Shown piece after piece: positions 16,501 through 25,341 of a stretch of 41,030 bases of DNA; within the stretch, counting starts at the first letter, position 1, and each line of letters opens with the position of its first letter. Under the pieces are notes generated by a model. The model made no database searches, was not told the DNA's origin, and saw only the letters and a list, made by a program, of their open reading frames with translations. This DNA is from Anaeromicrobium sp. Its GTDB lineage: Bacteria; Bacillota; Clostridia; Peptostreptococcales; Thermotaleaceae. The stretch is taken from contig NZ_JAOART010000074.1 of NCBI RefSeq assembly GCF_025210435.1, forward strand, positions 1 to 41,030, in the 5' to 3' direction. Both the position numbers and the translations under genes were made by a program.

Positions 16501-17578
16501 ATTTAGCATCTATTATATCTATAACAAATCTATTATCATCTTTACTTAAATCAATGACTTGTGAATTATCTAGAATTATAAGGGGATTAGGTATATCCTT
16601 TTTATTTATTTTTATAATTTTACCTTCTTCTTTCGTGTTGAGTAATACCCTTTCTCCCGTATAATAACCTACCATATTGTTAAAAAAGATATTCCAATAA
16701 GTGTAATCATATTTGTGTAAAGACTCTTTGTGCATAATACCTAAGGCTTTTAGTGGAGAATATTTCCTCTTGTAAGAGCGTTCCGTATTCATGGCACTAA
16801 AGGCATCTGTTATGGCTATAATTCTACCAAATTTATGAATTTGATTTCCCATTATTTTAAGGGGATAACCAGAGCCATCCATTCTTTCGTGATGCATTAA
16901 AACTCCCATGTAAACAGATCTGTCTAAATTAGGTATATTTTTTAATATTTCATAACCTATTAGGGCATGTTTTTGTATGTATTTAAATTCTTCTGTAGTG
17001 AGTTTGTTAACTTTATTTAAAATAGCATTATCTATTTTGATTTTTCCAATATCATGAAGTACAGCGGCATAGAGAAGGTTATTTAATTCATTCTCTTCTA
17101 ATTTCAACCATTTTCCTAGCATGTAGCTTAAAATACCCACATTTATAGAGTGGGAATATAGGTATTCATTATTAGGATCCCTCCCTATAATGTTAACTAG
17201 GGTATTTCTAAAATCAGTAAACTCCTTAGATATTTCATTTTGAACACTTTTTAATTGGTTTATACTCTCATTACTATCAGATTGGAAATTATCAAAAATA
17301 TTTTTCACGTTACTAGACATGGTTTCTAATACGTGTACTTTGTTTTTCAAGTTTTCACTTGACTCATCTATAAAATTTTGAATATTTTTATCTTCTTTAA
17401 ACTCTCCTTTTATAAAAACAGATAAGGTCTCATCAATTCTCAGGATTTTTTCTATATATTTCCTAGTAAGGATCACATCTTTCTTTAGTAAGACCGTATC
17501 ATTATATTCTAAATCAAGAGCTAATGTCATACCGGGGATTAATAGGTGGGGTTTAATCACTCTTATGTTATTAGACAT
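16499..17578 (-). CDS. HD-GYP domain protein, probable cyclic-di-GMP phosphodiesterase
   Basis: A 359-residue cytoplasmic protein. The N-terminal 130 residues include a predicted helical linker rich in N, S and E. The HD-GYP domain begins near 140 with SHSINVGILSYMLG, the HD pair lies at 175-176 in LHDIGK, HHERMDGSGYP (229-239) carries the paired histidines and GYP signature, and ITDAFSAMNTERSYK completes the site. Such domains degrade cyclic di-GMP. GAGAGGATG precedes the ATG, and a weak promoter (TTCAAT, 17 bases, TATTAT) lies upstream on the minus strand. It is a single gene next to two-component system 2; joint control is possible but not shown. Confidence 0.9.
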   Translation of the reverse strand: MSNNIRVIKPHLLIPGMTLALDLEYNDTVLLKKDVILTRKYIEKILRIDETLSVFIKGEFKEDKNIQNFIDESSENLKNKVHVLETMSSNVKNIFDNFQSDSNESINQLKSVQNEISKEFTDFRNTLVNIIGRDPNNEYLYSHSINVGILSYMLGKWLKLEENELNNLLYAAVLHDIGKIKIDNAILNKVNKLTTEEFKYIQKHALIGYEILKNIPNLDRSVYMGVLMHHERMDGSGYPLKIMGNQIHKFGRIIAITDAFSAMNTERSYKRKYSPLKALGIMHKESLHKYDYTYWNIFFNNMVGYYTGERVLLNTKEEGKIIKINKKDIPNPLIILDNSQVIDLSKDDNRFVIDIIDAK

Positions 17579-17674
17579 ATAAACATCCTCTCTAATGAAA
17601 ATAATTATGCTAATTATATAATACCGTATAAACCCACTTAATTGAAAGATAATATTCCTTAAAATTTAAAATAA

Positions 17675-17713
17675 ACCTCCTGAAAATGCATGAATAGGGT
17701 ATTTTCAGGAGGT
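17675..17713 (-). terminator. terminator of two-component system 2
   Basis: ACCTCCTGAAAAT (17675-17687) pairs perfectly with ATTTTCAGGAGGT (17701-17713). On the minus strand it comes four bases after the kinase stop and is followed by TTTATTTT. Confidence 0.88.
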
Positions 17714-17716
17714 CAT

Positions 17717-19081
17717 TTACTTTTTTGGTAAATCTATGGAAAATCTAGATCCCTCGTCATAGGAGGTATCTAATGTTATGGTACCTCCATGAAGTTCTAT
17801 AATGGCCCTTGTTATGGAAAGGCCAAGGCCTGTGCCTCCCGTTTGGGAACTTCTAGATTTATCTTTTCTTACAAAGGGTTCAAATATATCTTGTCCTATA
17901 GATTTATCTATTCCAGGACCAATATCTTCTATAATTATGGAAATATAATTATTAAAATCTAATAATTTTAGTGTTATAGTATTATTTTTAGGAGAATATT
18001 TAATAGAATTATTTATTAAATTGTTTATGGCACGTTCTAATTTATTAGGATTAAACTTGAGAAATATTCTATTATCAGGAATATGAAAATCATATTCTAT
18101 ATTCTTTTCTTCAAATTCAGGAATGAAATCTATTAAAACTTGCCTTATAAATTCACAAATATCCCTTTCTTCTAAATCAATGGAATAATTACCACTTTCC
18201 ATATGGGATAACTCAAATAAATCTTGAATTAAATTATTGGCCTTTTTACTATTAGATACTATAATCTCTAAATACTTCTTGCTATAATCCTTTTGTTCAT
18301 AAAGGGTTTCAGCATATCCAATAATATTTGTAAGGGGTGTTTTTAAATCATGGGAAATATCTAGGATAAGCCTTTTTCTATTAGCTTCAGATTTTTCTCG
18401 TAAACTTATCTCCTCATTTATTTTATGGGCCATATTATTAATAGAGTTTTTTAAAAGTTGAAGTTCATTCTTAGATTTGAAATCTACATTCACCCTATAA
18501 TTTCCCTTACTAATTTCATCCACACCTTTAACTAGCTTTTTTATAGGCTTTATAATACTTGTGGAAGTTACCTTAGCAAAGATTAAAAAGACAAGTAAAT
18601 AGCTTAAAATTAAGAAGAAAAATGACTTTTTAAATGTATTTACAATAAATTTAGAGTTAATATCATCATAGTTAGGGTTAACAGTTAATAATATGGTATT
18701 TTTATCAGGAGGGTAAAAGACATCCTTACTAGCTTTACCACCCATCTCTAGCTCTCTAAAATCTTCATAAGAATATTCATACCCAACTTTATGAATGCTG
18801 TTATATTGGTTTTTTACTACTAAATTTTTATCTAAAAGTTCTATATAGGCATTATCAGGCAGATTAGATTTTGAAAAACCCTTTTCTATTCCATAATTTT
18901 CAACGTTAGCATATACTTCTTCTGATGTTATAAGGGGGATACTATATTGTCTAAATATTAAGTATATACTTCCTACCACCGTGGAAAATAATATGGCAAT
19001 GAGAATAATAAACAATAATATGTAATTTAAGAAGAATTTAGTGGCAAGGGAATGGATTGTAAAGAACTTTTTTTTATCCAT
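17717..19081 (-). CDS. membrane sensor histidine kinase (OmpR-type system 2)
   Basis: A 454-residue kinase. Membrane segments near residues 17-43 and 152-171 enclose an external domain of about 105 residues. HAMP (about 172-225) is followed by LILDISHDLKTPLTNIIGYA with phosphoacceptor His244 and by the ATPase domain with NLINNSIKYSPK and GGTGLGLSITRAIIELHGG. Its first 8 bases overlap the response-regulator gene, so the pair is translationally coupled. The terminator directly after the stop ends the operon. The signal cannot be told from the sequence. Confidence 0.92.
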   Translation of the reverse strand: MDKKKFFTIHSLATKFFLNYILLFIILIAILFSTVVGSIYLIFRQYSIPLITSEEVYANVENYGIEKGFSKSNLPDNAYIELLDKNLVVKNQYNSIHKVGYEYSYEDFRELEMGGKASKDVFYPPDKNTILLTVNPNYDDINSKFIVNTFKKSFFFLILSYLLVFLIFAKVTSTSIIKPIKKLVKGVDEISKGNYRVNVDFKSKNELQLLKNSINNMAHKINEEISLREKSEANRKRLILDISHDLKTPLTNIIGYAETLYEQKDYSKKYLEIIVSNSKKANNLIQDLFELSHMESGNYSIDLEERDICEFIRQVLIDFIPEFEEKNIEYDFHIPDNRIFLKFNPNKLERAINNLINNSIKYSPKNNTITLKLLDFNNYISIIIEDIGPGIDKSIGQDIFEPFVRKDKSRSSQTGGTGLGLSITRAIIELHGGTITLDTSYDEGSRFSIDLPKK

Positions 19082-19769
19082 TGGATTTGACCATTCTATA
19101 TCCGATACCCCTAATAGTTCGTAAATATTTAGGTTTTTTAGGGTTGTCTTCTATCTTATCTCGAATATGACTTATATGAACCATAATAGTATTATCGTCT
19201 CCAAAATACATATCTCCCCACACTTCTTCATAGAGTTGTTTCTTTGTGAAAACTTTTCCTAGGTTTTCCATGAACAACATTAAAAGTTTCAGTTCCTTAG
19301 GGTTTAGATCTAAAATAGTACCTCCCTTTTTTATAGAATAGGAGTCTAAATCTAAGACCAAGTCTCCATTATATATAACTCTGGCATTTTCCTTAGAAGA
19401 ATATCTTAGATATCTTCTTAATTGGGCTTGGACTCTAGACATGAGCTCTATAACGCTAAAGGGTTTCACCACATAATCATCTGCACCTAAACCTAGTCCT
19501 AGAACTTTGTTTTGCTCTTCTCCTTGAGCCGTTAAAAATATAACTGGAATTTCACTGCCTTTTCTTACTTCTTCTAAAACCGTGTATCCGTCTATCTCTG
19601 GCATCATAACATCTAATATTAATAAATCTATATTATTTTCTTTGAATTTAATCAATGCTTCACGACCATTGGATGCTTCTATGACTTCATATCCTTCTCT
19701 TGATAAATGAAGTTTAACTAAATTCCTTATGTTTTCCTCATCTTCAGCAATTAAAATTCTAATGGGCAT
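19074..19769 (-). CDS. OmpR/PhoB-type response regulator (system 2)
   Basis: A 231-residue regulator: acidic pocket EDEE (9-12), phosphoacceptor Asp53 in LILDVMMPEIDG, the conserved lysine in VKPFSVIELMSRV, and an OmpR-type DNA-binding domain ending YLRTIRGIGYRMVK. AGAAGGAGG precedes the ATG. It shares its layout with system 1 but differs throughout in sequence, so this is not a recent duplication. First gene of a two-gene operon. Confidence 0.93.
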   Translation of the reverse strand: MPIRILIAEDEENIRNLVKLHLSREGYEVIEASNGREALIKFKENNIDLLILDVMMPEIDGYTVLEEVRKGSEIPVIFLTAQGEEQNKVLGLGLGADDYVVKPFSVIELMSRVQAQLRRYLRYSSKENARVIYNGDLVLDLDSYSIKKGGTILDLNPKELKLLMLFMENLGKVFTKKQLYEEVWGDMYFGDDNTIMVHISHIRDKIEDNPKKPKYLRTIRGIGYRMVKSNG

Positions 19770-19903
19770 AAAATACCTCCTTCTTCTATGTATAGTATAA
19801 ACAATTTATGACAAGTGTTTAAGTAAAAATATTAAAATTAATAATTTTTTGTAGAATTTATAAACTAAGTTATGATTAGACAAATTTATATGGGGTAAAA
19901 AAT

Positions 19904-19930
19904 AAGCATCAACAAAATTTGTTGATGCTT
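19904..19930 (-). terminator. terminator of the TetR-family gene
   Basis: AAGCATCAACAAA (19904-19916) pairs with TTTGTTGATGCTT (19918-19930). On the minus strand it is followed by ATTTTTTA, right after the TetR-type gene. Confidence 0.85.
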
Positions 19931-19939
19931 TATCACTTT

Positions 19940-20605
19940 TTATTTATAGTTTTTGTTCAAATAAGATGTCATGGCCCTTTTTATATAGTTTAAAGTTTTC
20001 TTTACGGCCTCATGAACTGTATATGTTGTGTCTTGGCTTATAACTTTAGAGAGCATGCCTTGATATATGAGAAGTATCATTTCATTTATTTCGTCCATGT
20101 CTTCTTCATTGATGAATCCATCTTCCACACAGGGATATAATATGAATTTATTCCTAGAATAAATATTTCCATCAGTAACCATGGGAATTAAATCTTCAAA
20201 ATCACTACTTAATTCTTCTGGATAAAGGGCATAATATTCTCTCATGGTAGCGTTTAGATCTACACTAAATTCATTGAAAAATATGGCTTCATATATTTTG
20301 GGATTATTATAAGAATAATATAAGAAACACTCCCATACTCCTAAGAATTTATCTACAGAATTAACTTTATTTTTTAAGTAACTTGGGAGACTAAAGGAAT
20401 AGTACATCAAATATTTTAAAGAAGCAAAAAATATAAGATGATTAAGATTTTTGAAGTAATTGTATAATGTAGCACTATTATAACCGGCTAAATTGGATAC
20501 CTTTCTAATAGTTACATTTTCAATACCTTCACTTTCTATAATTTTATGGGTTGCTTCAATGAAGTATCCCATCATACGTCTTTTTTTCAAAGTTTTGTTA
20601 TCCAT
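19940..20605 (-). CDS. TetR-family regulator divergent from the reductase operon
   Basis: A 221-residue protein. The N-terminal helix-turn-helix is typical (IIESEGIENVTIRKVSNLAG and ATLYNYFKNLNHLI), while the C-terminal 150 residues form a variable ligand-binding part rich in aromatic residues. GAAAGGAT precedes the ATG. It is transcribed away from the grdI/grdH-like genes, and a palindrome in the shared spacer is the likely operator. The arrangement suggests it controls the reductase/transporter operon, perhaps in response to the substrate; this is inference from position. Confidence 0.88.
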   Translation of the reverse strand: MDNKTLKKRRMMGYFIEATHKIIESEGIENVTIRKVSNLAGYNSATLYNYFKNLNHLIFFASLKYLMYYSFSLPSYLKNKVNSVDKFLGVWECFLYYSYNNPKIYEAIFFNEFSVDLNATMREYYALYPEELSSDFEDLIPMVTDGNIYSRNKFILYPCVEDGFINEEDMDEINEMILLIYQGMLSKVISQDTTYTVHEAVKKTLNYIKRAMTSYLNKNYK

Positions 20606-20917
20606 AATGTATCCTTTCTATAATTAAGGCTTACTTAATTAGTAAGTATAAAAAGTATATTTATTAATACATAATTTTAATCATTTATAGTTATCCTATA
20701 ATTTAGAACACCATCAAATTATATCATAAATTATTGAATTTTAGAATGAACATTAGGTACAGATTTTAGACTTTATCAATAAAAAAAAAAAATATACTTC
20801 TAAAATTCTGAAAGTTATGTTATTATTAAAGAAAAAGTAATCATGATTATAAAACTAACTATGATTATCTTTTATTTAACATTATTTTTACAACTTAAAG
20901 AGAAGGGAGTGCCTGAG
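20606..20917. other. divergent control region between tetR-type gene and grdI-like gene
   Basis: It contains the TetR-type palindrome at 20630-20646 near the tetR-type start, an A-tract (about 20781-20792) and a short palindrome TAATCATGATTA (20838-20849). AGAAGGGAG (20901-20909) is the ribosome binding site for the TTG start at 20918. I could not choose a clear promoter for the reductase genes. Confidence 0.5.
20630..20646. promoter_or_regulatory. putative TetR-family operator
   Basis: CTTACT-TAATT-AGTAAG is an inverted repeat with 6-base arms, placed just upstream of the TetR-type gene, where a repressor would control itself and possibly the divergent reductase genes. Confidence 0.6.
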
Positions 20918-22243
20918 TTGAAGTTAGAATTAGGGAATTTTCATGTAAAAGATATTGTTTTTGGAAATGAAACTTCGTACAAAGATGGTTTACTTACTGT
21001 AAACAAAGAAGAAGCTTTAAAGGTAGTATTTGAAGATGAATGTATAACAGAAGCTGAATTGCATATTGTTAAGCCAGGAGACAAAGTACGTTTAGTTCCT
21101 GTTAAAGAGGCTATGGAGCCAAGATGCAGGGTAGCAGGAGGTCCAGTATGGCCAGGAGTTACTGGTGACTTAATGCAGTCTGGAGAAGGTAGAACTCATT
21201 GCTTAAAGGATTGTAGTGTATTAGTAGTAGGAAAGCATTGGGGAGGATTCCAAGATGGTCTTATAGACATGTCTGGAGAAGGAGCCAAGTACACATATTA
21301 CTCTAAATTAAAAAACATAGTACTTGTAGGTGACACTAACGAAACTTTTGAGCAAAGAGAACAACAAAAGAAAAATCGTGCTCTTAGATGGGCAGGAATG
21401 AGATTAGCTGAATATATAGGAAATTGCGTTAAGGATTTAGAGCCTGAAAATATGGACACTTATGAATTAGCTCCTCTTACTAAGAGAAGTGATGAAGTTA
21501 ATAAGTTACCTAAGGTTGCTATAGTTCTTCAACCTCAATCTCAAATGGAAGAATTAGGATATAACGATTTATTATATGGATGGGATTGCAACAGAATGTT
21601 ACCAACTTTCATGAATCCAAATGAAGTTTTAGATGGAGCTATGATTTCAGGTTCATTCATGCCTTGTTCATCAAAATGGTCTACATATGACTTCCAAAAC
21701 TTCCCAATGATTAGAAGATTATATGAGGAACATGGGAAAACGATTAACTTTGTTGGAGTTATAATGTCAAACTTAAATGTTGCTTTAGAGCAAAAGCAAA
21801 GGGCAGCACAAATGGTTGCACAAATGGCTAAATCATTAGGAATAGATGCGGCAGTAGTAGCAGAAGAAGGATATGGAAATCCAGATGCTGACTTTATAGC
21901 GTGTACAGTTGCATTAGAAGATGTTGGAGTTAAGACTATTGGATTAACTAATGAATGTACTGGAAGAGATGGAATGTCTCAACCACTAGTAACACTAGAC
22001 ACTAAGGCCAATGCCATAGTATCTTGCGGTAACGTATCTGAGTTAATAAAACTTCCTCCAATGGAAACAGTATTAGGTGAATTAGAAGCGTTAGCTCGCG
22101 ATGGTTTATCTGGTGGATGGGCTGATGATGAAATATTAGGATCTTCAGTAAAGGAAGATGGTTCAATTATTATGGAAAATAATGCAATGTTCTGTGGTGA
22201 CCAAGTAGTAGGTTGGTCAGATAAGACAATGTCTGAATATTAG
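20918..22243 (+). CDS. grdI: betaine/sarcosine/glycine reductase protein B, pyruvoyl proprotein subunit (GrdI/GrdG/GrdE type)
   Basis: A 441-residue proprotein of the substrate-specific protein B of the Grd reductases, which bind the amino compound through a carbonyl group for reductive cleavage. In GrdE the chain is cut at an internal cysteine to form a pyruvoyl group; the best candidate here is Cys250 in SGSFMPCSSKW, near the known position in GrdE (recalled as Cys242). I start at TTG 20918 because the family begins (K/R)LELG and AGAAGGGAG lies 8 bases upstream; a longer frame from 20843 adds an atypical hydrophobic leader. It stops 13 bases before the selenoprotein subunit. The betaine (GrdI) assignment rests on the BCCT transporter neighbour; sarcosine or glycine specificity is possible. 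Confidence 0.85.
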   Translation: MKLELGNFHVKDIVFGNETSYKDGLLTVNKEEALKVVFEDECITEAELHIVKPGDKVRLVPVKEAMEPRCRVAGGPVWPGVTGDLMQSGEGRTHCLKDCSVLVVGKHWGGFQDGLIDMSGEGAKYTYYSKLKNIVLVGDTNETFEQREQQKKNRALRWAGMRLAEYIGNCVKDLEPENMDTYELAPLTKRSDEVNKLPKVAIVLQPQSQMEELGYNDLLYGWDCNRMLPTFMNPNEVLDGAMISGSFMPCSSKWSTYDFQNFPMIRRLYEEHGKTINFVGVIMSNLNVALEQKQRAAQMVAQMAKSLGIDAAVVAEEGYGNPDADFIACTVALEDVGVKTIGLTNECTGRDGMSQPLVTLDTKANAIVSCGNVSELIKLPPMETVLGELEALARDGLSGGWADDEILGSSVKEDGSIIMENNAMFCGDQVVGWSDKTMSEY

Positions 22244-22256
22244 GAGGTGACTAAGG

Positions 22257-23606
22257 ATGAAAAAAGCTGTAATTTATATTAATCAATTTTTCGCCGGTAT
22301 AGGTGGAGAGGACAAAGCGGATCATGCACCTGAAATAAGAGAAGGTTTAGTAGGACCAGCATTAGCCTTAAATTTAGGATTAGGTGAAGATGTTGAGGTA
22401 ACTCACACAGTTATCTGTGGAGATAACTTCATGGGATCTAGAAGAGAAGAGGCAATTGAAATCATTCTAGGATTTTTAAAGGATGTTGAGTTTGACGTAT
22501 TCTTTGCAGGACCAGCATTTAGAGCAGGAAGATATGGAAGTGCTTGCGGATTTATCTGTGAAGCAGTAGAAAATCAATTTAATGTTCCTGTGTTTACTTC
22601 TATGAATGATGAAAATCCAGGAGTAAAAATGTTCTCTAAGAAAATGCATATTTTCGAAGGTGGTAAAAGTGCTGCTGCAATGAGAAAAGATGTTGGAAAG
22701 ATGGCAAAATTTGCCCTTAAAGTGTTAAAGGGTGAAGAGTTATTAACTGCTCAAGAAGAAGGATATTTCGTTAGAGGAAAGAGACACCAAAGATGGTTAA
22801 ATCCTCCAGTGCCTGCTACTGAGAGAGTTATAGACATGCTTCTTAAGAAAATCAATGGAGAAGCTTTCCAAACAGAATTACCGATTCCAGAGCAAGATTT
22901 AGTTCCTATAGCACCAGCAGTTAAGAATTTATCTGAGTGTAAGGTTGCAATAGTTACAACTGGTGGTATAGTTCCAGTTGAAAACCCAGATAGAATTCAA
23001 TCTGCTTCAGCTACAAGATGGGGTAAATACAACATAACTGGATTAGATACTCTTCCGTCTAAGGACAAGGAGTGCACAGTTGATACTGAGTATAAGTCTT
23101 ATAAGACTATTCATGCAGGTTTTGACCCAGCAGCTGCAGATGCTGATCCTGACGTAATTGTTCCTCTTGATTCATTACGCACATATGAAAAAGAAGGAAG
23201 AATTGGAAGTGTAGCAGAGTATTTCTATACTACAGTAGGAACAGGTACTACGGAAGCAGAAGCTAAGAGAATGGGAGAAGAAGTAGCTGAGCATATGAGA
23301 GAAATCGGTGTGGATGCAGTTATCATGACATCTACGTGAGGTACTTGTACACGTTGCGGTGCAACGATGACAAAAGCTATTGAAAAAGCTGGATTCCCAA
23401 TTGTTCAAATGGCGAACTTAATTCCAGTTGCTAAAACTGTAGGAGCTAATAGAATGGTTCCAACAATTTCTATACCTTATCCATTAGGAGATCCTGCAAC
23501 TTCTAAGGAAGATCAATGGAAACTTAGACATCATAGAGTGGGTGTAGCTCTTGATGCTCTAGAAACAGAAATTGAAGAACAAACTGTATTTAAAGTAAAA
23601 ATATAA
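22257..23606 (+). CDS. grdH: betaine/sarcosine/glycine reductase protein B, selenoprotein subunit (GrdH/GrdF/GrdB type)
   Basis: A 449-residue selenoprotein if the in-frame TGA at 23337-23339 is read as selenocysteine (residue 361). The motif is then U-G-T-C-T-R-C-G, the U-x-x-C-x-x-C site of GrdB/F/H subunits, with Cys364 and Cys367. The frame continues without interruption to the TAA at 23604-23606, and the downstream part (GFPIVQMANLIPVAKTVGA, IPYPLGDP) is needed for the family's full length. The N-terminus (INQFFAGIGGEDKADHAPE) is also characteristic. An AGGAGGTG that overlaps the end of the upstream gene precedes the ATG. A conventional reading would break this gene into two false halves. 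Betaine specificity is inferred from context. Confidence 0.9.
23337..23366 (+). promoter_or_regulatory. selenocysteine TGA codon and bacterial SECIS-like hairpin
   Basis: The TGA (23337-23339) is followed 12 bases later by CGTTGC-GGT-GCAACG (23352-23366), a 6-bp stem with a 3-base loop at the distance expected for the SelB-binding hairpin of bacterial selenoprotein mRNAs. Confidence 0.75.
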
Positions 23607-23629
23607 GTCGGTTTAAAAGACATAACACA

Positions 23630-23664
23630 TAGGAGACTATAGGTGATTTACCCGTAGTCTCCTA
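23630..23664 (+). terminator. hairpin between grdH-like and BCCT genes
   Basis: TAGGAGACTA (23630-23639) pairs perfectly with TAGTCTCCTA (23655-23664), with an inner GGT/ACC pairing. Only a weak T-run follows, so it may act as a partial terminator or processing site that sets the ratio of reductase to transporter mRNA. Confidence 0.6.
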
Positions 23665-23690
23665 ATATTAAATTTGTATAGGAGGCAATT

Positions 23691-25163
23691 ATGAAGAATA
23701 ATAAAGTATATATATGGTCTCTAGTTATAGTTATTGGAATAACCCTTTGGGGATTACTATCTCCAGGAACCTTTGAAATTGCAGCCACAGGAGCTTTCAA
23801 TGTATTAGTTGGAAAGTTTGGTTGGTTATATTTAATATCAATGTTTTCATTTGTTTTATTTTGTATATGGATTGGATTTAGTAAATATGGAAATATAAAG
23901 CTTGGAAAAGATGATGATGAGCCAGAGTTTGCATATGCCACTTGGTTTGCCATGCTGTTTAGTGCAGGTATGGGAATTGGATTAGTATTCTGGGGAGTGG
24001 CAGAGCCTCTTAATCATTATGTAAATCCCTTGAACTTAACGGGAGGAACTCAAGCAGCAGCAGATTTTGCCATAAAAAAATCATTCTTTCATTGGGGCCT
24101 TCATCCATGGGCTAACTATTCAGTATTAGCAATGGCCCTTGCATATATGCAATTTAGAAAAGATAAACCAGGTCTTATTAGTTCCGTATTTATTCCATTA
24201 ATAGGAGAAAAGGGTGCAAAGGGTCCTATAGGTCAAGCAGTTGATGTAATGGCAGTATTTGCAACAGCAGCAGGAATAGCCACATCATTAGGACTTGGAA
24301 CACTACAAATAAACAGTGGACTTAACTATGTATTTGGATTAGCTGAAAACCAAACTGTTCAAACTGCCATAATAGGTATAATAACTGTTATAGTAGTTTA
24401 TACAGCAGTTTCAGGTGTTGAAAAGGGTATAAAATGGATTTGTAATGCAAACCTTGTTATTGCAGCAGGTCTAGTAGTAGTAGCCCTATTCATAGGACCT
24501 ACAATAGAGATTATAAATACATTTGTTAATGGACTAGGTCTATATCTTGGAGATTTCCTAAGAGATAGTTTATATGTTAGTAGTGATAGTTGGTTTGGTT
24601 CTTGGACCATATTCTACTGGGCTTGGTGGATTGCTTGGGCACCATTTGTAGGAACATTTATTGCAAGAATATCTAAGGGTAGAACCATTAAGGAATTTGT
24701 CCTTGGAGTTATGTTAGTACCTGCATTAGGATCTTTCTTATGGTTCTCAATATTTGGAACTATGGGAATGCACTTAGGATTAGACGTGGCTACAGAAGCT
24801 ATAAAATCCACTTCTACAGCATTTTTCGTAGTTATAGGTCATTATCCATTAGGAAGAATAATATCTGTAATAGCAGTTACTTTATTATGTACATTCTTTA
24901 TAACATCTGCAAACTCAGCAACTTTCGTATTGGGAATGTTCTCATCTGATGGAGATTTAGACCCATCTAATGGAAAGAAAATTGTTTGGGGTATATTACA
25001 ATCTGTAATGGCATTAGCACTATTATTAGCAGGTGGACTTGGAATGTTACAAACTGCATCTATAGCAGCAGCATTTCCGTTCATATTCATAATGATATTT
25101 GCCATGGTGAGTTTAGTAAAGGCATTAAAGGAAGAAACTGTTATAATAAAGGAAGATAAATAA
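23691..25163 (+). CDS. BCCT-family betaine/carnitine/choline transporter
   Basis: A 490-residue secondary transporter with about 12 membrane segments. Family signatures are clear: FAYATWFAMLFSAGMGIGLV with the glycine-rich stretch, FFHWGLHPWANYSVLAMALA, and the tryptophan-rich WTIFYWAWWIAWAPFVGTFI followed by ARISKGRTIKEF. BCCT proteins import quaternary amines such as betaine, usually with sodium or protons. AGGAGGCA precedes the ATG. Placed directly after the Grd protein B genes, it most likely feeds substrate to the reductase rather than serving only osmoprotection (inference). Confidence 0.93.
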   Translation: MKNNKVYIWSLVIVIGITLWGLLSPGTFEIAATGAFNVLVGKFGWLYLISMFSFVLFCIWIGFSKYGNIKLGKDDDEPEFAYATWFAMLFSAGMGIGLVFWGVAEPLNHYVNPLNLTGGTQAAADFAIKKSFFHWGLHPWANYSVLAMALAYMQFRKDKPGLISSVFIPLIGEKGAKGPIGQAVDVMAVFATAAGIATSLGLGTLQINSGLNYVFGLAENQTVQTAIIGIITVIVVYTAVSGVEKGIKWICNANLVIAAGLVVVALFIGPTIEIINTFVNGLGLYLGDFLRDSLYVSSDSWFGSWTIFYWAWWIAWAPFVGTFIARISKGRTIKEFVLGVMLVPALGSFLWFSIFGTMGMHLGLDVATEAIKSTSTAFFVVIGHYPLGRIISVIAVTLLCTFFITSANSATFVLGMFSSDGDLDPSNGKKIVWGILQSVMALALLLAGGLGMLQTASIAAAFPFIFIMIFAMVSLVKALKEETVIIKEDK

Positions 25164-25205
25164 AATTATAGGTTTTACTAAATAAATATAGAGTTAAAAA
25201 AATGT

Positions 25206-25229
25206 GGGGAATCTTTTATAAGATTCCCC
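25206..25229 (+). terminator. terminator after the BCCT gene
   Basis: GGGGAATCTT (25206-25215) pairs perfectly with AAGATTCCCC (25220-25229); a T-rich stretch follows after a few bases. It marks the end of the reductase-transporter operon. Confidence 0.82.
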
Positions 25230-25341
25230 TAGCCCGTTTTTATATATTAATAAAGAGTGGTATATAGCAATATTAGTTTAGCCCCAAGAACTATACTTTT
25301 ATTTTATCATAGAATAGGATTATTTCAAATACAGGTTTCTA

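Noticed and set aside
20843-20917. N-terminal extension with a hydrophobic leader on the grdI-like protein
   Set aside because: No ribosome binding site lies at 20843, while AGAAGGGAG sits before TTG 20918, where family similarity begins; protein B is cytoplasmic.
22257-23606. Frameshift or nonsense pseudogene in the selenoprotein subunit gene
   Set aside because: The frame is identical on both sides of a single TGA, the motif around it is the known U-x-x-C-x-x-C site, and a SECIS-like hairpin follows.
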